In this document: positions 30,502-39,962 of the stretch, piece after piece
How positions within the stretch are numbered: the first letter of the stretch is position 1
How the letters are laid out: every line of letters begins with the position of its first letter
DNA from: Haliea alexandrii
GTDB taxonomy: Bacteria > Pseudomonadota > Gammaproteobacteria > Pseudomonadales > Halieaceae
NCBI RefSeq assembly: GCF_003719295.1
Contig: NZ_RFLW01000002.1
Span: 610,763 to 674,762 of the forward strand
Direction of reading: 5' to 3'
Length of the DNA stretch: 64,000 nt
The notes under the pieces: model-generated
What the model was told of the DNA's origin: nothing
The model's database searches: none
Seen by the model: the letters and a program-made list of their open reading frames with translations, nothing else
Program-made: the position numbers and the translations under genes

Positions 30502-31251
30502 CTAGAACCACATACGAACGCCGACAACGACGCCAATTTCGGACTCATCGCCACCTTGAGCGCGAATCTGTTCGGCCTTGTCACTCAAAGCGCGGCTCCA
30601 ATAGACACCAATGTAAGGGGCAAACTCTCTGGACAGTTCGTAGCGATAGCGTAATCCCACACGCACATTATTGAATCCACTTGGGCGATCGTACTCTTCA
30701 GCGTCAGTCAAAGCCGCTTCCACCTCCAGACGTGGCTGTAAATACGACACCTGAGACAGACGAATATCGTATTCGGCTTCGATGCTCGCGGCGATATCTC
30801 CATCTTCGTTGACCGTAATGGAGTTATCCATTTCAAATCGATAGGGAGCCATACCAAACAGGCTGAACACCAGGTAGTTTTCCCGCTCTGCTCCAGACGC
30901 CACCGAACCCCGTGTACCAGCGCCTCCCTGTATTTCCCAGAATGGTGCAATCAGACGACTGGCCAGTAACTCCACACTCTCGAGCTCGGTAGGCTCGCCG
31001 TCATCTGACCTGTTCTCTCCTTCGCTTTTGAAATAGATTCGGTTTCTATCTCCACCGTACCAGGCGAGCATATCCCAGACGATCAAGTTCTCATCATTCT
31101 CCGTGCGTGTGATTTCCAGTCGGTCAAACAGTAGCTGACCGGTGCGATACGCCTTGATGGGTTCCGGCCAGTTATCTTCAGCGTGGCCGGCGAACAACGG
31201 AACGCTCATTCCTGCCAAGGATAAAGACATCAGCATTTTCAGTGTCCTCAT
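30502..31251 (-). CDS. pcoB: CopB/PcoB outer-membrane copper resistance protein
   Basis: Outer-membrane beta-barrel protein of 249 residues from the ATG at 31251, with AGGGGG upstream. The signal peptide ends at MSVPLFA-GHAED. The CopB core is present: LLFDRLEITRTENDENLIVWDMLAWYGGD, FWEIQGGAGTRGSV, SYLQPRLEVEAAL, EFAPYIGVYWSRALSDKAEQ, and a terminal aromatic strand (VGVRMWF). The Met-rich N-terminal repeat seen in many CopB proteins is absent, so this is the short form. It follows the multicopper oxidase gene directly, as in copAB/pcoAB. Confidence 0.92.
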   Translation of the reverse strand: MRTLKMLMSLSLAGMSVPLFAGHAEDNWPEPIKAYRTGQLLFDRLEITRTENDENLIVWDMLAWYGGDRNRIYFKSEGENRSDDGEPTELESVELLASRLIAPFWEIQGGAGTRGSVASGAERENYLVFSLFGMAPYRFEMDNSITVNEDGDIAASIEAEYDIRLSQVSYLQPRLEVEAALTDAEEYDRPSGFNNVRVGLRYRYELSREFAPYIGVYWSRALSDKAEQIRAQGGDESEIGVVVGVRMWF

Positions 31252-31261
31252 GTATCCCCCT

Positions 31262-33025
31262 TTAACTGACATTGACTACGCGGAACATTCCCGCCTTCAT
31301 GTGATAGAGGAGATGGCAATGGAAGGCCCAACTGCCGAGCGCATCGGCACTGATCTGCAATGAAACTACTTCACTCGGTTTAAGGCTGATCGTGTGCTTC
31401 CTGGGGCGGGGGTAGTGCCCATTCTCCAGCTCCATCCACATACCGTGCAGGTGAATGGGATGATCCATCATGGTGTCGTTCACCATAATGAGGCGCAGGC
31501 GCTCGCCGTGGCGGAATGCTACCGGCCCATCGACTTCAGAGTATTTCTCGCCGTCGAACGACCACATGTATTTTTCCATATTTCCCGTCAGGTGAAGCTC
31601 AATATTCCGCGCCGGCTCGCGTTCGTCAGGCCAGGGATGAGCGCCCACAAGATCACCATAGACCAGAACACGATGGCCCACATCTTCGAGCCCGACGCCG
31701 GGCTCGTTCAGTCGGCTCACGGGATTGCGGGCTATCATGGCCGCTGCGGGTCCATGCCCGCCCGGTGCATGCTGAATGCCCAAATCCGGTGCCGAGGGGC
31801 GCTGCCGACCTGACGTCATCGGGCCGGGCCGATGTGACATCGCAGCATGGTCTTCCATACTTGATTCACTACCGGATGATTGCATGTCACCCATTGCATG
31901 CGACATTCCCATCGCTGCCATTCCGCGCTCTGGTACGGGGCGCAGCTCTGGCACGGGCGCTGCCTGCCCCAACTGCGTCGCCAGCGTACCTCGCACGTAC
32001 CCGCTGCGGTCCATGCTTTCCGCGAACAGCGTATAAGGCCGATTGCCCTGCGGGGTCACAATAACGTCGTAGGTTTCCGCTACGCCGATCCGGAACTCGT
32101 CAACGGTCACTGGTTTGACCGGCTGGCCATCCGCAGAGACCACGGTCATCTCCAGGCCTGGAATGCGGAAATCGAAAAATGACATGGCAGAGCCATTGAT
32201 GACTCTCAGCCGAACCTGTTCCCCGGGTTTATACAGCGCCGTCCAGTTGGTTGCGTTGTCGCGGCCGTTAATCAGGTATGTATAGGTGGACCCGGTGACA
32301 TCTAGAATATCCCGGGCACTCATACGCATGCGGTTCCACATGGCGCGCTCTTCCCAGGTTTTTGCAATCCCTTGGCGGCGAATATCGGCGAGCGTGTCGC
32401 CCAGCGTGCGTTGCTGATAATTGTAATATCCCTCGGCCACCGTGAGATTGCGAAACACCTCGTAGGGATCTTCGAAGGTCCAGTCACTGAGAATAATGAC
32501 GTGCTCCCGATCTGCCCCAATGTCGCCATCCGCTGAGTCGATGACAAGCGGCCCCAAGTGGCCTAGCTGCTCCTGTAACCCGGAGTGGCTGTGGTACCAG
32601 TAGGTTCCGTTTTGCTGCACCTCGTATTCGTAGTGGAATGTTTCTCCCGGCTTGATGCCGGGGAAGCTGACGCCGGGCACACCATCCATATTCTCGGGAA
32701 GAATAATCCCGTGCCAGTGGATCGACGTGTCCTCATTCAACCCGTTAGTCACGTTCAGCCGTGCGCGTTGCCCTTCTTTGAGCCTGATCAGCGGCCCCGG
32801 CATGCTGCCATTGATAGTGATCGGCCTGCCGCTGAGCCCGGCGATCGTCTGGTTTTCCCGTCGGATTACTAGATCAACTGCCTGATCAGCGTGGATCACA
32901 TCGCCATAGCTTCTACCTGTTGGATAAGCCCAAGCGGGCGCGATTTTGGCCAGAGTCAGGGCAGACGCTGTCCCGAGTGCTGACTTGATAAACTGTCTTC
33001 GGCCCTGTGGCAGCGACGTTCTCAT
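31262..33025 (-). CDS. pcoA: CopA/PcoA-type multicopper oxidase
   Basis: Periplasmic cuproxidase of 587 residues from the ATG at 33025 (GGGGAT upstream; the frame reaches 33052). The Tat signal is GRRQFIKSALGTASALTLAK. Copper sites of a three-domain oxidase are all present: HWHG, WYHSHSG, HPIHLHG and HCHLLYHMKAGM. A Met/His-rich insertion lies near residues 380-430 (GMAAMGMSHAMGDM, HAAMSH), which should bind Cu(I). It oxidises Cu(I) to Cu(II) to limit toxicity. It heads an operon with copB and faces the copRS genes across a CopR box. Confidence 0.95.
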   Translation of the reverse strand: MRTSLPQGRRQFIKSALGTASALTLAKIAPAWAYPTGRSYGDVIHADQAVDLVIRRENQTIAGLSGRPITINGSMPGPLIRLKEGQRARLNVTNGLNEDTSIHWHGIILPENMDGVPGVSFPGIKPGETFHYEYEVQQNGTYWYHSHSGLQEQLGHLGPLVIDSADGDIGADREHVIILSDWTFEDPYEVFRNLTVAEGYYNYQQRTLGDTLADIRRQGIAKTWEERAMWNRMRMSARDILDVTGSTYTYLINGRDNATNWTALYKPGEQVRLRVINGSAMSFFDFRIPGLEMTVVSADGQPVKPVTVDEFRIGVAETYDVIVTPQGNRPYTLFAESMDRSGYVRGTLATQLGQAAPVPELRPVPERGMAAMGMSHAMGDMQSSGSESSMEDHAAMSHRPGPMTSGRQRPSAPDLGIQHAPGGHGPAAAMIARNPVSRLNEPGVGLEDVGHRVLVYGDLVGAHPWPDEREPARNIELHLTGNMEKYMWSFDGEKYSEVDGPVAFRHGERLRLIMVNDTMMDHPIHLHGMWMELENGHYPRPRKHTISLKPSEVVSLQISADALGSWAFHCHLLYHMKAGMFRVVNVS

Positions 33026-33103
33026 CGCGGATCCCCTTTTTATCGACATCATTACACAACTATCAGCTTAGCCAATGGCCCCTGTCTCATAGATGACACT
33101 CGC

Positions 33104-33119
33104 ATTACAATCTTGTAAT
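33104..33119. promoter_or_regulatory. Putative CopR box between pcoA and copR
   Basis: The perfect palindrome ATTACAATCTTGTAAT (half sites ATTACA and TGTAAT) lies in the 162-base gap between the divergent genes. A further single half site TGTAAT is at 33125-33130. It resembles cop boxes of CopR/CusR regulators and is nearly the same as the box at 17268-17283. Confidence 0.82.
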
Positions 33120-33187
33120 TAGACTGTAATCTCGTCGTTGGGCGCGCATGGCTACACTTGAGGCGAACGGATCAGGAGAAATACCCA

Positions 33188-33880
33188 ATGCGACTTTTGG
33201 TCGTGGAAGACGAAGTGAAGACAGGAGACTATCTTGGTCAAGGTCTGACCGAAGCGGGCTTTGTGGTTGCATTGGCGCGTAACGGGCTGGACGGGCACCA
33301 CCTGGCAATGACCGAGTCCTTTGATCTGATTATTCTCGATGTGATGCTGCCGGATGTGGACGGCTGGCGTATTGTGCAGTCCTTGCGCGACGCCGGTCAG
33401 CAGACAGCGGTACTGTTCTTAACCGCACGCGACTCTGTGGATGATCGCGTTAGGGGCTTGGAGTTGGGTGCCGACGACTATCTTGTGAAGCCCTTTGCCT
33501 TTGCCGAGCTTTTGGCTCGGGTGCGCACGCTGTTACGCAGAAGCTCAACACCCGCCTTGTCAGAGTATCTTCAGGTGGCCAACCTGACCCTTGATCTACT
33601 GAAACACCGTGTGACCCGTGCCGGCCAGAAAATCAATCTCAGCCACAAAGAGTTTTGCCTTTTGGAATTGTTGGTGCGTCGCCGGGGTGAGGTATTAACG
33701 CGTTCTCTGATCGCTTCCCAGGTGTGGGACATGAACTTTGATTCGGATACCAATGTGATTGATGTGGCAATTCGCCGGCTGCGGGCAAAAATTGACGACG
33801 ACTTTGAGCCGAAACTGATTCATACCGTACGAGGTATGGGGTACACGCTTGACGTTGAAACTGACGATGACACGCACTGA
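33188..33880 (+). CDS. copR: CopR copper-responsive response regulator (OmpR family)
   Basis: A 230-residue transcription factor starting [15 protein letters not shown] at 33188, with AGGAG upstream; a longer frame from TTG 33158 is unlikely. The receiver domain has the acidic pair in EDE, the phospho-acceptor Asp in [10 protein letters not shown], Thr in FLTARD, and Lys in YLVKPF. The C-terminal winged helix ends [15 protein letters not shown] and [10 protein letters not shown], as in heavy-metal regulators (CusR/CopR/PcoR). It overlaps copS and probably binds the boxes at 33104 and 17268. Confidence 0.95.
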   Translation: MRLLVVEDEVKTGDYLGQGLTEAGFVVALARNGLDGHHLAMTESFDLIILDVMLPDVDGWRIVQSLRDAGQQTAVLFLTARDSVDDRVRGLELGADDYLVKPFAFAELLARVRTLLRRSSTPALSEYLQVANLTLDLLKHRVTRAGQKINLSHKEFCLLELLVRRRGEVLTRSLIASQVWDMNFDSDTNVIDVAIRRLRAKIDDDFEPKLIHTVRGMGYTLDVETDDDTH

Positions 33881-35264
33881 GCGTCAACCCCTGTCACTGG
33901 CGGCACGCGTCATGGTGTTCGTCGCGCTCGCCATTGGGTGCAGTCTCTTTTTAATTGGAAATCTTGTGCTCAATGCTGTCGACCGCCATTTTGCGGAGCA
34001 GGACGCTGATGAGCTTGCGGTGATGAGCGAAGCGGTGGTCGACGCACTGCACATTGGCGCCGGCGATCCAAAACGACTGAACGTGGCATTGGCGGGCGCC
34101 ATATCGGGGCATCATGGCGTCTATTTTCAGGTAATGAGCCAGTCCGGCGATGTGCTTTATGGCACCCCGGGCGCTGATCTGTCGCAAATGGCTGCGACGG
34201 CTAACCCGACCACCGCAATCCACGCGAATGATCTAGAAATTTGGCACGACAACGGTAGTACTTTGCGCGGCGCCCTGACGCAGGTCGAGGTGATGGGGGA
34301 GATCTACGCGGTGACGACGGCTATCGATATAGGCTTCCACTTGCAGTTCTTACAGAGTTTTCGTCGCACGTTGTGGCTCATTATGAGCTTGGCGGGCGGC
34401 ATAACGCTTTTAGCTGCATGGTATGGCGTTTACCAGGCACATGCCCCCCTGCGTGGATTTTCCGAAAGAATGGGTGATATACAGGCCGACAGGCTCCATG
34501 TGCGCCTTGATCCCTCTATTGCCCCAACGGAGTTGCAGGGCCTGGTCACTTCCTTTAACCACATGATCGGCCGCCTTGAAGACAGCTTTGCTCGTTTGTC
34601 GCACTTTTCGGCGGATATCGCCCACGAATTGCGTACGCCTCTGACCAATCTTATTACACAAACCCAAGTTGGGTTGGGTAGGGCCAGATCGTTAGAGGAG
34701 TACCGCGAACTCCTGTATTCCAATCTGGAAGAACAAGAGCGGCTGGCCAAAATGGTCAACGATATGTTGTGGCTAGCCAAGAGTGACCATGGCCTGCTCA
34801 AGCCGGTTGAGGTGACGTTGAACCTGGCCAGTGAGGCCAGTGAGCTGTTCGACTTTTTTGGAGCGCTGGCGGAAGAGCGCCAGATTGTTCTGGCACTGGA
34901 AGGGCAGGTGCCAACTATACAGGGCGACCGCGCTATGCTGCGGCGGGCTATTTCGAATCTGCTGTCCAATGCCATTCGCCACACGCCCTCCGGTGGGCGC
35001 GTGCAGATTCGGTTGGCCGCAGCATCTAATCATGAGGTCTCACTGAGCGTGCAGAACCCTGGCCCGGGGATACCCGCTGAGCACCTGGCCAAAATCTTCG
35101 ACCGATTTTACCGTGTTGACCCTTCCAGAACGCGACAGAGCGAAGGCGCTGGGCTTGGTCTGGCCATTGTGCGTTCCATAGTGAAGGCTCACGGTGGCCG
35201 CGTGGAGGCGGCCTCAGCCCAGAATAAAACCACATTTACGCTCTTTTTGCCCTACACGACCTGA
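33867..35264 (+). CDS. copS: CopS-like sensor histidine kinase
   Basis: Inner-membrane sensor of 465 residues from the ATG at 33867, overlapping copR by 14 bases. TM1 is at residues 15-35, followed by a periplasmic domain of about 120 residues and TM2 ([20 protein letters not shown]). Then come HAMP, the phospho-acceptor helix [16 protein letters not shown], and the ATPase domain with [16 protein letters not shown] (N box), NPGPGIP and [11 protein letters not shown]. It is of the CusS/CopS heavy-metal type, sensing periplasmic copper or silver and phosphorylating CopR. Confidence 0.93.
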   Translation: MTRTERQPLSLAARVMVFVALAIGCSLFLIGNLVLNAVDRHFAEQDADELAVMSEAVVDALHIGAGDPKRLNVALAGAISGHHGVYFQVMSQSGDVLYGTPGADLSQMAATANPTTAIHANDLEIWHDNGSTLRGALTQVEVMGEIYAVTTAIDIGFHLQFLQSFRRTLWLIMSLAGGITLLAAWYGVYQAHAPLRGFSERMGDIQADRLHVRLDPSIAPTELQGLVTSFNHMIGRLEDSFARLSHFSADIAHELRTPLTNLITQTQVGLGRARSLEEYRELLYSNLEEQERLAKMVNDMLWLAKSDHGLLKPVEVTLNLASEASELFDFFGALAEERQIVLALEGQVPTIQGDRAMLRRAISNLLSNAIRHTPSGGRVQIRLAAASNHEVSLSVQNPGPGIPAEHLAKIFDRFYRVDPSRTRQSEGAGLGLAIVRSIVKAHGGRVEAASAQNKTTFTLFLPYTT

Positions 35265-35579
35265 ACCTTTCTCCCAAGCGACTGACAAGATCAAGGCAAA
35301 TATTAGTTTAAATCGCCCCGGATTTGTCGAAGGCTCCAAACCTCGAATTTTACGGGTTTGTCTCGCTTGTTCCGGTCGAGGCCCAAATGGAGTCCGCTAC
35401 GATCATTGATGAAGCCGTACAGCAGTTCACAGCCAAGCTTGTCGTAAATGCTAAAATGTCTGTTGAGATTAAGCCTACGATATTGTTTTTAAAATATAGT
35501 GAATACTCGGGGCGGGCTTAGGATCCGGCAGCTAGTGAGGAAAACTCTGACGTCGACGCTCTCTAGGCACCGTCACAGC
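35265..35579. other. Intergenic region between copS and the integrase
   Basis: About 315 bases, visibly richer in A/T than the flanking genes. It separates the last copper gene from the convergent integrase gene. No gene, tRNA or clear terminator is recognisable. A small plus-strand frame at 35324-35521 has no family features. Confidence 0.5.
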
Positions 35580-36857
35580 TCACGTGGAAGGCGAACGCGC
35601 AGGCTCGCAATACCGTCCCCACGCCTCCATCATGCCCCGCCGTTCCTCTAAAAGCTCTCCACGGGCGTACGCAGCCCTAGTCTGGTCACTATTGACGTGA
35701 GCCAGCGCCAGCTCCGACCACTCATCGGGAAATCGGTTGTGCTGGCGGCACCAGTCTTTGAAACTGGAACGTGCGGTACCGTGGGGCGTTGCGATCCGGT
35801 CGAGTTGTGGGTCAATGTACCCGGGGCCGTGGTTCTTAAGATCTGCTGCATGGACGTCCTTCAGCAACTTGGATAGCGCCATATCCGACAGCTCCAAGCC
35901 TTTGCTGTTTGGAAATACCAATCGGGCAGGATTGTCCCGCGGGAGCGACATCAGCAAGTCCACAGCGGCGCAAGACAGCGGAACCACATGCGGCTTGTCG
36001 GCCTTCATGCGGTCCGCACTGAGGCGCCACACAGCGGCGTCCAGGTCGATTTCATTCCACGTTGCCAGCCTGACCTCCCTGGAACGCGCAGCAGTCAGAA
36101 TGGCAAATCGTAACGCGTGGGGGCTGGGGGCGTCCCGGGCGCAAAGATCGGCCATCAGGCGAGGCACATCGGACACGGGGAGTGCGGCGTGGTGCTTGCG
36201 GGCCTTCCCTGCGGTTTTGCGCAACTTGGCAGTAGCGGGAAGCAGTGGCTCCAGGCAATCTTTCCACGCTGCCGGATTGGGTCTTGTGCGTATCTTTGCG
36301 GCTCTTGACCAGTCAAACACCGCAGCCATGCGTTGGCGCACACGACTGGCAGTCTCTGGCACCACCGCCCATATCGGCTGCAATACCGCCAGTACCTGGG
36401 GGGTGTCGATTTCAGCCACGGGCAACTTCCCCAGCTGTGGGATAACGTACCGTTCCAGTGTGGTCAGCCACTGGGCGGCATGCTTGGCGTTCTTGAACTC
36501 TTGTGCTTTCACGGCATGGCAACGCTTGGCGGCCTCCGCAAAACTGAGGCTACGGGCGTTAGATCTCACAAGCTTGAGACGATGATCCTTACGCTCCTGT
36601 ACCGGATCAATGCCCCGTCGTATCTTTTCCTTAAGTTCCCGGGCCCTGTTTCGAGCTTCCGCCAGCGGCACTTCTGGGAAGCCCCCCAACCCAATTTCCC
36701 GGCGCCGTTCACCGACCATTGTGCGCAGAATCCAGCACTTTGCGCCGGCTTGGGTAACAACCACATGCAGGCCAGATACTCCGCCCACTGCGAACATCCC
36801 TGGCTTTGCCATCCGACGAAGCTCAGTAGCGCTCATTTCACGGACTTTTTTAGGCAT
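35580..36857 (-). CDS. Tyrosine recombinase (P4-type integrase)
   Basis: Site-specific integrase of 425 residues. The N-terminal arm-binding domain (DUF4102-like) reads GLHVVVTQAGAKCWILR and IGLGGFPEVPLAEARNRARE. A SAM-like core-binding domain follows (residues 105-210). The catalytic domain shows Arg in AARSREVRLATW, the His-x-x-Arg box as ATPHGTARSSFKDW, and the final His/Tyr in LAHVNSDQTRAAYARG, where Tyr is the nucleophile. All key residues are present, so it could be active. AAGGTG precedes the ATG. It marks the right border of the metal island. Confidence 0.92.
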   Translation of the reverse strand: MPKKVREMSATELRRMAKPGMFAVGGVSGLHVVVTQAGAKCWILRTMVGERRREIGLGGFPEVPLAEARNRARELKEKIRRGIDPVQERKDHRLKLVRSNARSLSFAEAAKRCHAVKAQEFKNAKHAAQWLTTLERYVIPQLGKLPVAEIDTPQVLAVLQPIWAVVPETASRVRQRMAAVFDWSRAAKIRTRPNPAAWKDCLEPLLPATAKLRKTAGKARKHHAALPVSDVPRLMADLCARDAPSPHALRFAILTAARSREVRLATWNEIDLDAAVWRLSADRMKADKPHVVPLSCAAVDLLMSLPRDNPARLVFPNSKGLELSDMALSKLLKDVHAADLKNHGPGYIDPQLDRIATPHGTARSSFKDWCRQHNRFPDEWSELALAHVNSDQTRAAYARGELLEERRGMMEAWGRYCEPARSPST

Positions 36858-37155
36858 TTTGCACCTTTAGGGATTCGAACCTCGCATCACAAACGTCTAG
36901 CCTTTCAACGACATAGCAAAAAAACCGCAATAAATCCCTCCAACGTTTGTCATATAAGGGATCCTAAACCTCCAAATTATTCCAAGTATACTTCAACCCG
37001 CCAATATTCCCGCCATAAATGATACTATTTCATGACATTTTATGAGACAGGTCAGGACACACCATTTTTACGAATACCAATTTTTTCAATTAGTTATTGT
37101 CTCAGCTTGTCTCAATCGTTCTCAAAAAAATCGACTGGCCCACCGCCAAATTGAA
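36858..37155. other. A/T-rich stretch at the putative right island border
   Basis: About 300 bases between the integrase start and the terminator hairpin at 37156. No gene or complete tRNA is visible. The composition changes from A/T-rich here to G/C-rich beyond 37200. The attachment site probably lies here, but its other copy would be left of the window, so it cannot be located. Confidence 0.45.
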
Positions 37156-37187
37156 AACCCGGGCAAGCTTATTGCCCGGGTTTTTTT
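37156..37187. terminator. Strong bidirectional terminator hairpin at the island border
   Basis: An 11-bp perfect stem, AACCCGGGCAA (37156-37166) and TTGCCCGGGTT (37172-37182), has a 5-base loop. Seven T follow on the plus strand and four on the minus strand. On the minus strand it ends the sbtAB genes. On the plus strand there is no gene left to end, which suggests that the original upstream neighbour was displaced by the island. Confidence 0.85.
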
Positions 37188-37219
37188 ATGTCTGTAGACC
37201 GCGAACCAATGGCAACACA

Positions 37220-37534
37220 CTAGAACTTGTGCGAGCGCAAAATCTCCACATCCTCCAGATAGGTGATGCCCGAATAGTTCTGAAAAAAGCGCTCCGCCAC
37301 ATCCACGGCGATTTCCTCTGCCGTGATGTGGGTCGCCGTAATCACTTCAATCTGTACGTTGCTGAACCCGTCCACAACGGCGGCCCGACCGGTCGGACGC
37401 ACACCGCGGCTGCCCTTGCCGCCCGCCGCAAAAACGGTATAGCCGGTGGCGCCGTGGGCCTCTATCACCTCGGCTACCTGCTCCAGGATCACTTTTTCGG
37501 TGATGATCACCACCTTGGCTGCCTTGTACGTCAT
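37220..37534 (-). CDS. sbtB: PII-like SbtB regulator of bicarbonate uptake
   Basis: A 104-residue PII-fold protein (KVVIITEKVILEQVAEVIEAHGATGYTVF, VQIEVITATHITAEEIAVDV, GITYLEDVEIL). The GKGSRGVRPTGR loop matches the T-loop region of SbtB-type proteins, which bind cyclic AMP and adenine nucleotides. The C-terminal CGxxxC redox extension of some SbtB proteins is absent. It lies 80 bases downstream of sbtA on the same strand, the usual pair, and should tune or block SbtA when carbon is plentiful. Confidence 0.85.
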   Translation of the reverse strand: MTYKAAKVVIITEKVILEQVAEVIEAHGATGYTVFAAGGKGSRGVRPTGRAAVVDGFSNVQIEVITATHITAEEIAVDVAERFFQNYSGITYLEDVEILRSHKF

Positions 37535-37614
37535 ATCCGTGCCCTCGTCTTGTACTCAATGCCAGCATGGTCGTTGCCCCGCATGCCACTGTCGCCTGCA
37601 GCGTATCACTGCTT

Positions 37615-38622
37615 TCACACCCCAAATACAGCCTGCGCCAGCGCCACGTAGAGGGGGATGCCCACTGCGATGGCGATGGGCGTACCGACGCTGGTCGAGG
37701 AGCCAATATAGGCTGAAGGGTTCGCCGTGGGAATGGCCGCACGCAGGGTCGGCGGGCCTGAAATATCCGAGCTTGAACCCGCCATCACCGCCAACAAAAT
37801 CACACCGCCTGGGCTGAAGCCAGTCAGAATATGCGCCACGTAACCCAGGCCAAAGGCAATCAAGCCGTGCAGCAATGGCGCCACGGCCGCGTAAACCGCA
37901 TACCAGTGTGCCACCTTGCGCAGCTCGTTCAGGCGCGTGTAGGCCTCCATGCCCATAGTGAGCATGAGTATCGACAGCAGACCGCGGAACAGGGGGTCGT
38001 AGAATCCTTCATAGACAATCTCAGGCCGGGTGAGCAGCCCAAGAGCCAAGCCAAGCAACAACGCGCTGAGCGCAGAGCCACGCAGACTGCTGCTGATGAT
38101 GGGCCAGATTCGGGTTTTGGCTTTAACGCCTTCCTTTTTCCGCGCCAGATACAGGTTCGCGAGGACAATCGCGACAATCAGCGCAGGAATATCCATGAAG
38201 GGATACAGTGCCGGCACCCAGGCCTCAAATACCAGGTCCTGCTCCTCGAGCATGACCATGGCCGCAGCCAGGGTGGAGGCACTCACCGCGCCGAACAGGC
38301 CTGCCGTGGCAATGCCATCCTCGGTTTTCACCCCCGGCAGGCAGGCGAGCACCATGCTGCCCAGCAGCACAATACCGATGCCGACAACGACCGCGATGAT
38401 TGCTGGCAGCAGCATGTCGGCCAGATTGGCATCGCGTATTTCCAGGCCACCTTCCAGCCCAATGCGCATCAGCAACATGAACACACAGAACTGGTAGATC
38501 GCGTCGGGTATTTCCAGCTTGCTGCGAAACGCCGCCAGCAACATGCCGCCAACCAGAAACGCCAGCGCCGGGGTCTGGAACTGAACCAGAAAACGGGACA
38601 AAAAATCGAGCAGAAGTTCCAT
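37615..38622 (-). CDS. sbtA: SbtA-type sodium-dependent bicarbonate transporter
   Basis: Ten-TM inner-membrane transporter of 335 residues from the ATG at 38622 (GGAA upstream; the frame reaches 38655). Family features are the FLVGGMLLAAFRSKLEIPD opening, LRIGLEGGLEIRD, FGAVSASTLAAAMVMLEE, MDIPALIVAIVLANL and AVMAGSSSDISGPPTLRAAI, the last including substrate-site Ser residues. It brings in bicarbonate with Na+. In a heterotroph this probably feeds carboxylation reactions. It pairs with the SbtB gene downstream. Confidence 0.9.
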   Translation of the reverse strand: MELLLDFLSRFLVQFQTPALAFLVGGMLLAAFRSKLEIPDAIYQFCVFMLLMRIGLEGGLEIRDANLADMLLPAIIAVVVGIGIVLLGSMVLACLPGVKTEDGIATAGLFGAVSASTLAAAMVMLEEQDLVFEAWVPALYPFMDIPALIVAIVLANLYLARKKEGVKAKTRIWPIISSSLRGSALSALLLGLALGLLTRPEIVYEGFYDPLFRGLLSILMLTMGMEAYTRLNELRKVAHWYAVYAAVAPLLHGLIAFGLGYVAHILTGFSPGGVILLAVMAGSSSDISGPPTLRAAIPTANPSAYIGSSTSVGTPIAIAVGIPLYVALAQAVFGV

Positions 38623-38732
38623 GAGGCAATTCCAACGGTTGCGTTGGAAGAGCATGTTGCGCCCGACCTTATGACAAGTAAAATAGAATATTTATCTATA
38701 ATTATTCTTTAAAAGAGAACTATAAAACACAA

Positions 38733-38772
38733 CGGGTTGGGGGGGTGATTCACGACCGTTGGCCCCAACCCG
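38733..38772 (-). terminator. Terminator-like hairpin after the 4-TM protein gene
   Basis: A 10-bp stem, CGGGTTGGGG (38733-38742) paired with CCCCAACCCG (38763-38772), has a 20-base loop. On the minus strand it is followed by GTTGTGTTTT. It lies just past the stop of the minus-strand gene at 38781-39212. Confidence 0.65.
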
Positions 38773-38780
38773 CGCTGACG

Positions 38781-39212
38781 TCAGCCACCCAACCCCAGAT
38801 TCCGCAGGGCTGTGCGAAACGCATTGAATGGGCTGATGATGGCATCGCCCAGCACAATGGCGCAGCCAAACCAGTGAAAGTAGTTGAGCTGCTGCCAGCC
38901 CGGACCATTGCTGTTGCTGCCCTCAAACACAAACCAGGTCAGCAATGCCGTGCCCAGCATTACCGCTGCAACTGACCAGAGCAGGTCAAAAAAGAAGGAG
39001 CCGGCATTGATGTCACCCGACTTGAAGAACTCGATAAACAGCACAAATACGCCGAGACCGATGTACACGAAACCGAAGTGGATCTGGGCGGCCATGTCCA
39101 CCTCAAGTTGGTAAAGTACCGCAGGATAAAGCACTACCAGCAATACCCAGGGAAAACGGGAAAGAAAGCTACCGATGCCACCGCCATTGTTAACCGTGAT
39201 TTGTGCACTCAC
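38781..39212 (-). CDS. Four-TM hypothetical membrane protein
   Basis: A 143-residue membrane protein with four hydrophobic helices: FPWVLLVVLYPAVLYQL, FGFVYIGLGVFVLFIEF, FFFDLLWSVAAVMLGTALL, and a less hydrophobic one near FHWFGCAIVLGDAII. The N-terminus (MSAQITVNNGG) is cytosolic or periplasmic; no signal is seen. I do not recognise the family. It ends with a terminator-like hairpin and stands as a single gene between sbtA and acpH. Function unknown. Confidence 0.7.
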   Translation of the reverse strand: MSAQITVNNGGGIGSFLSRFPWVLLVVLYPAVLYQLEVDMAAQIHFGFVYIGLGVFVLFIEFFKSGDINAGSFFFDLLWSVAAVMLGTALLTWFVFEGSNSNGPGWQQLNYFHWFGCAIVLGDAIISPFNAFRTALRNLGLGG

Positions 39213-39283
39213 CTGTTATTCTCCACTTATTATGAACTCACTTATCATAGGTGTATCGAAAGAAAAAACCAGCCCGTTGCCTG

Positions 39284-39877
39284 TTAACTCCGTGGTGTTG
39301 GCGACAGACTCTTGGCAAACTCCTGGGCCTGCGGAAAAAACTCGAGGAAACCCGCTTCTACCGGTATGGCATGGCGTTTGATTTCAGCGGCGCCCTTCGC
39401 CAGCGGGTTGGCGCGCTGCAACCGCCCGGCCAGCCCGCGCAAGGTGCTGTCCACGCCATCGATAGTGGCACAGCGATTGAGCCAGTCATGCGCAACCAGC
39501 CGCGGCGCAACAGCAGCCAGCGGCGCGGGCAGCTCATCGCGGTGCTCGAGTAACAGCCCATATACGCCGCCAATGAAAACCGGCCTTTCCTCCGCCGTGA
39601 AGCGCTGCCAGTGCTGAATGAGAAAGTGGTCGAAGGCGACATCAAGGAGGATACTGGCGTAGCGCCGGAAAGGCGGCGCGAACAGCGTGCGCAGATCCCG
39701 GGTCAGCGCGTGGTCATCGGTGAAGCGATCAATTTGCCGGTGGTGCCGCACGCCCTCACAGAGGCGTGGCGACAAGCCCTGGTCTGCCAGTGGCCCCTTG
39801 ATAAAATCTCCCGTGACATTCCCCACGCGATGCAATGGGTCGGCACCGGATAACAGCGCGTGCGCCAGATGGTTCAC
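39284..39877 (-). CDS. acpH: Acyl carrier protein phosphodiesterase (AcpH)
   Basis: A 197-residue enzyme of the DUF479/AcpH family. It removes the 4'-phosphopantetheine arm from holo-ACP, using a metal ion. Motifs: MNHLAHALLSG at the N-terminus, GNVTGDFIKGP, GVRHHRQIDRFTDDHAL and ILLDVAFDHFLIQHW, whose His and Asp residues form the HD-like metal site. Length is as expected (about 193 residues in E. coli). Confidence 0.9.
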   Translation of the reverse strand: MNHLAHALLSGADPLHRVGNVTGDFIKGPLADQGLSPRLCEGVRHHRQIDRFTDDHALTRDLRTLFAPPFRRYASILLDVAFDHFLIQHWQRFTAEERPVFIGGVYGLLLEHRDELPAPLAAVAPRLVAHDWLNRCATIDGVDSTLRGLAGRLQRANPLAKGAAEIKRHAIPVEAGFLEFFPQAQEFAKSLSPTPRS

Positions 39878-39962
39878 GAGGAAAAACCCATTTTCACACT
39901 ACCCTTTCGTTTCCGAGGGTGCGACCATTGCGCCACCTCTATAACACGATAAGCTCCGCCCG

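Noticed and set aside
36860-36910. tRNA-like T-arm sequence (minus strand GGTTCGAATCC) just before the integrase gene
   Set aside because: The flanking bases do not pair as a T stem and no acceptor or anticodon arm is present; part of it is the ribosome site of the integrase gene.
37097-37651. 184-residue plus-strand open frame over the terminator and sbtB
   Set aside because: It reads through a strong terminator and is antisense to sbtB.
37831-38712. 293-residue plus-strand open frame opposite sbtA
   Set aside because: Gln/His/Arg-rich product typical of an antisense frame to a membrane protein gene.
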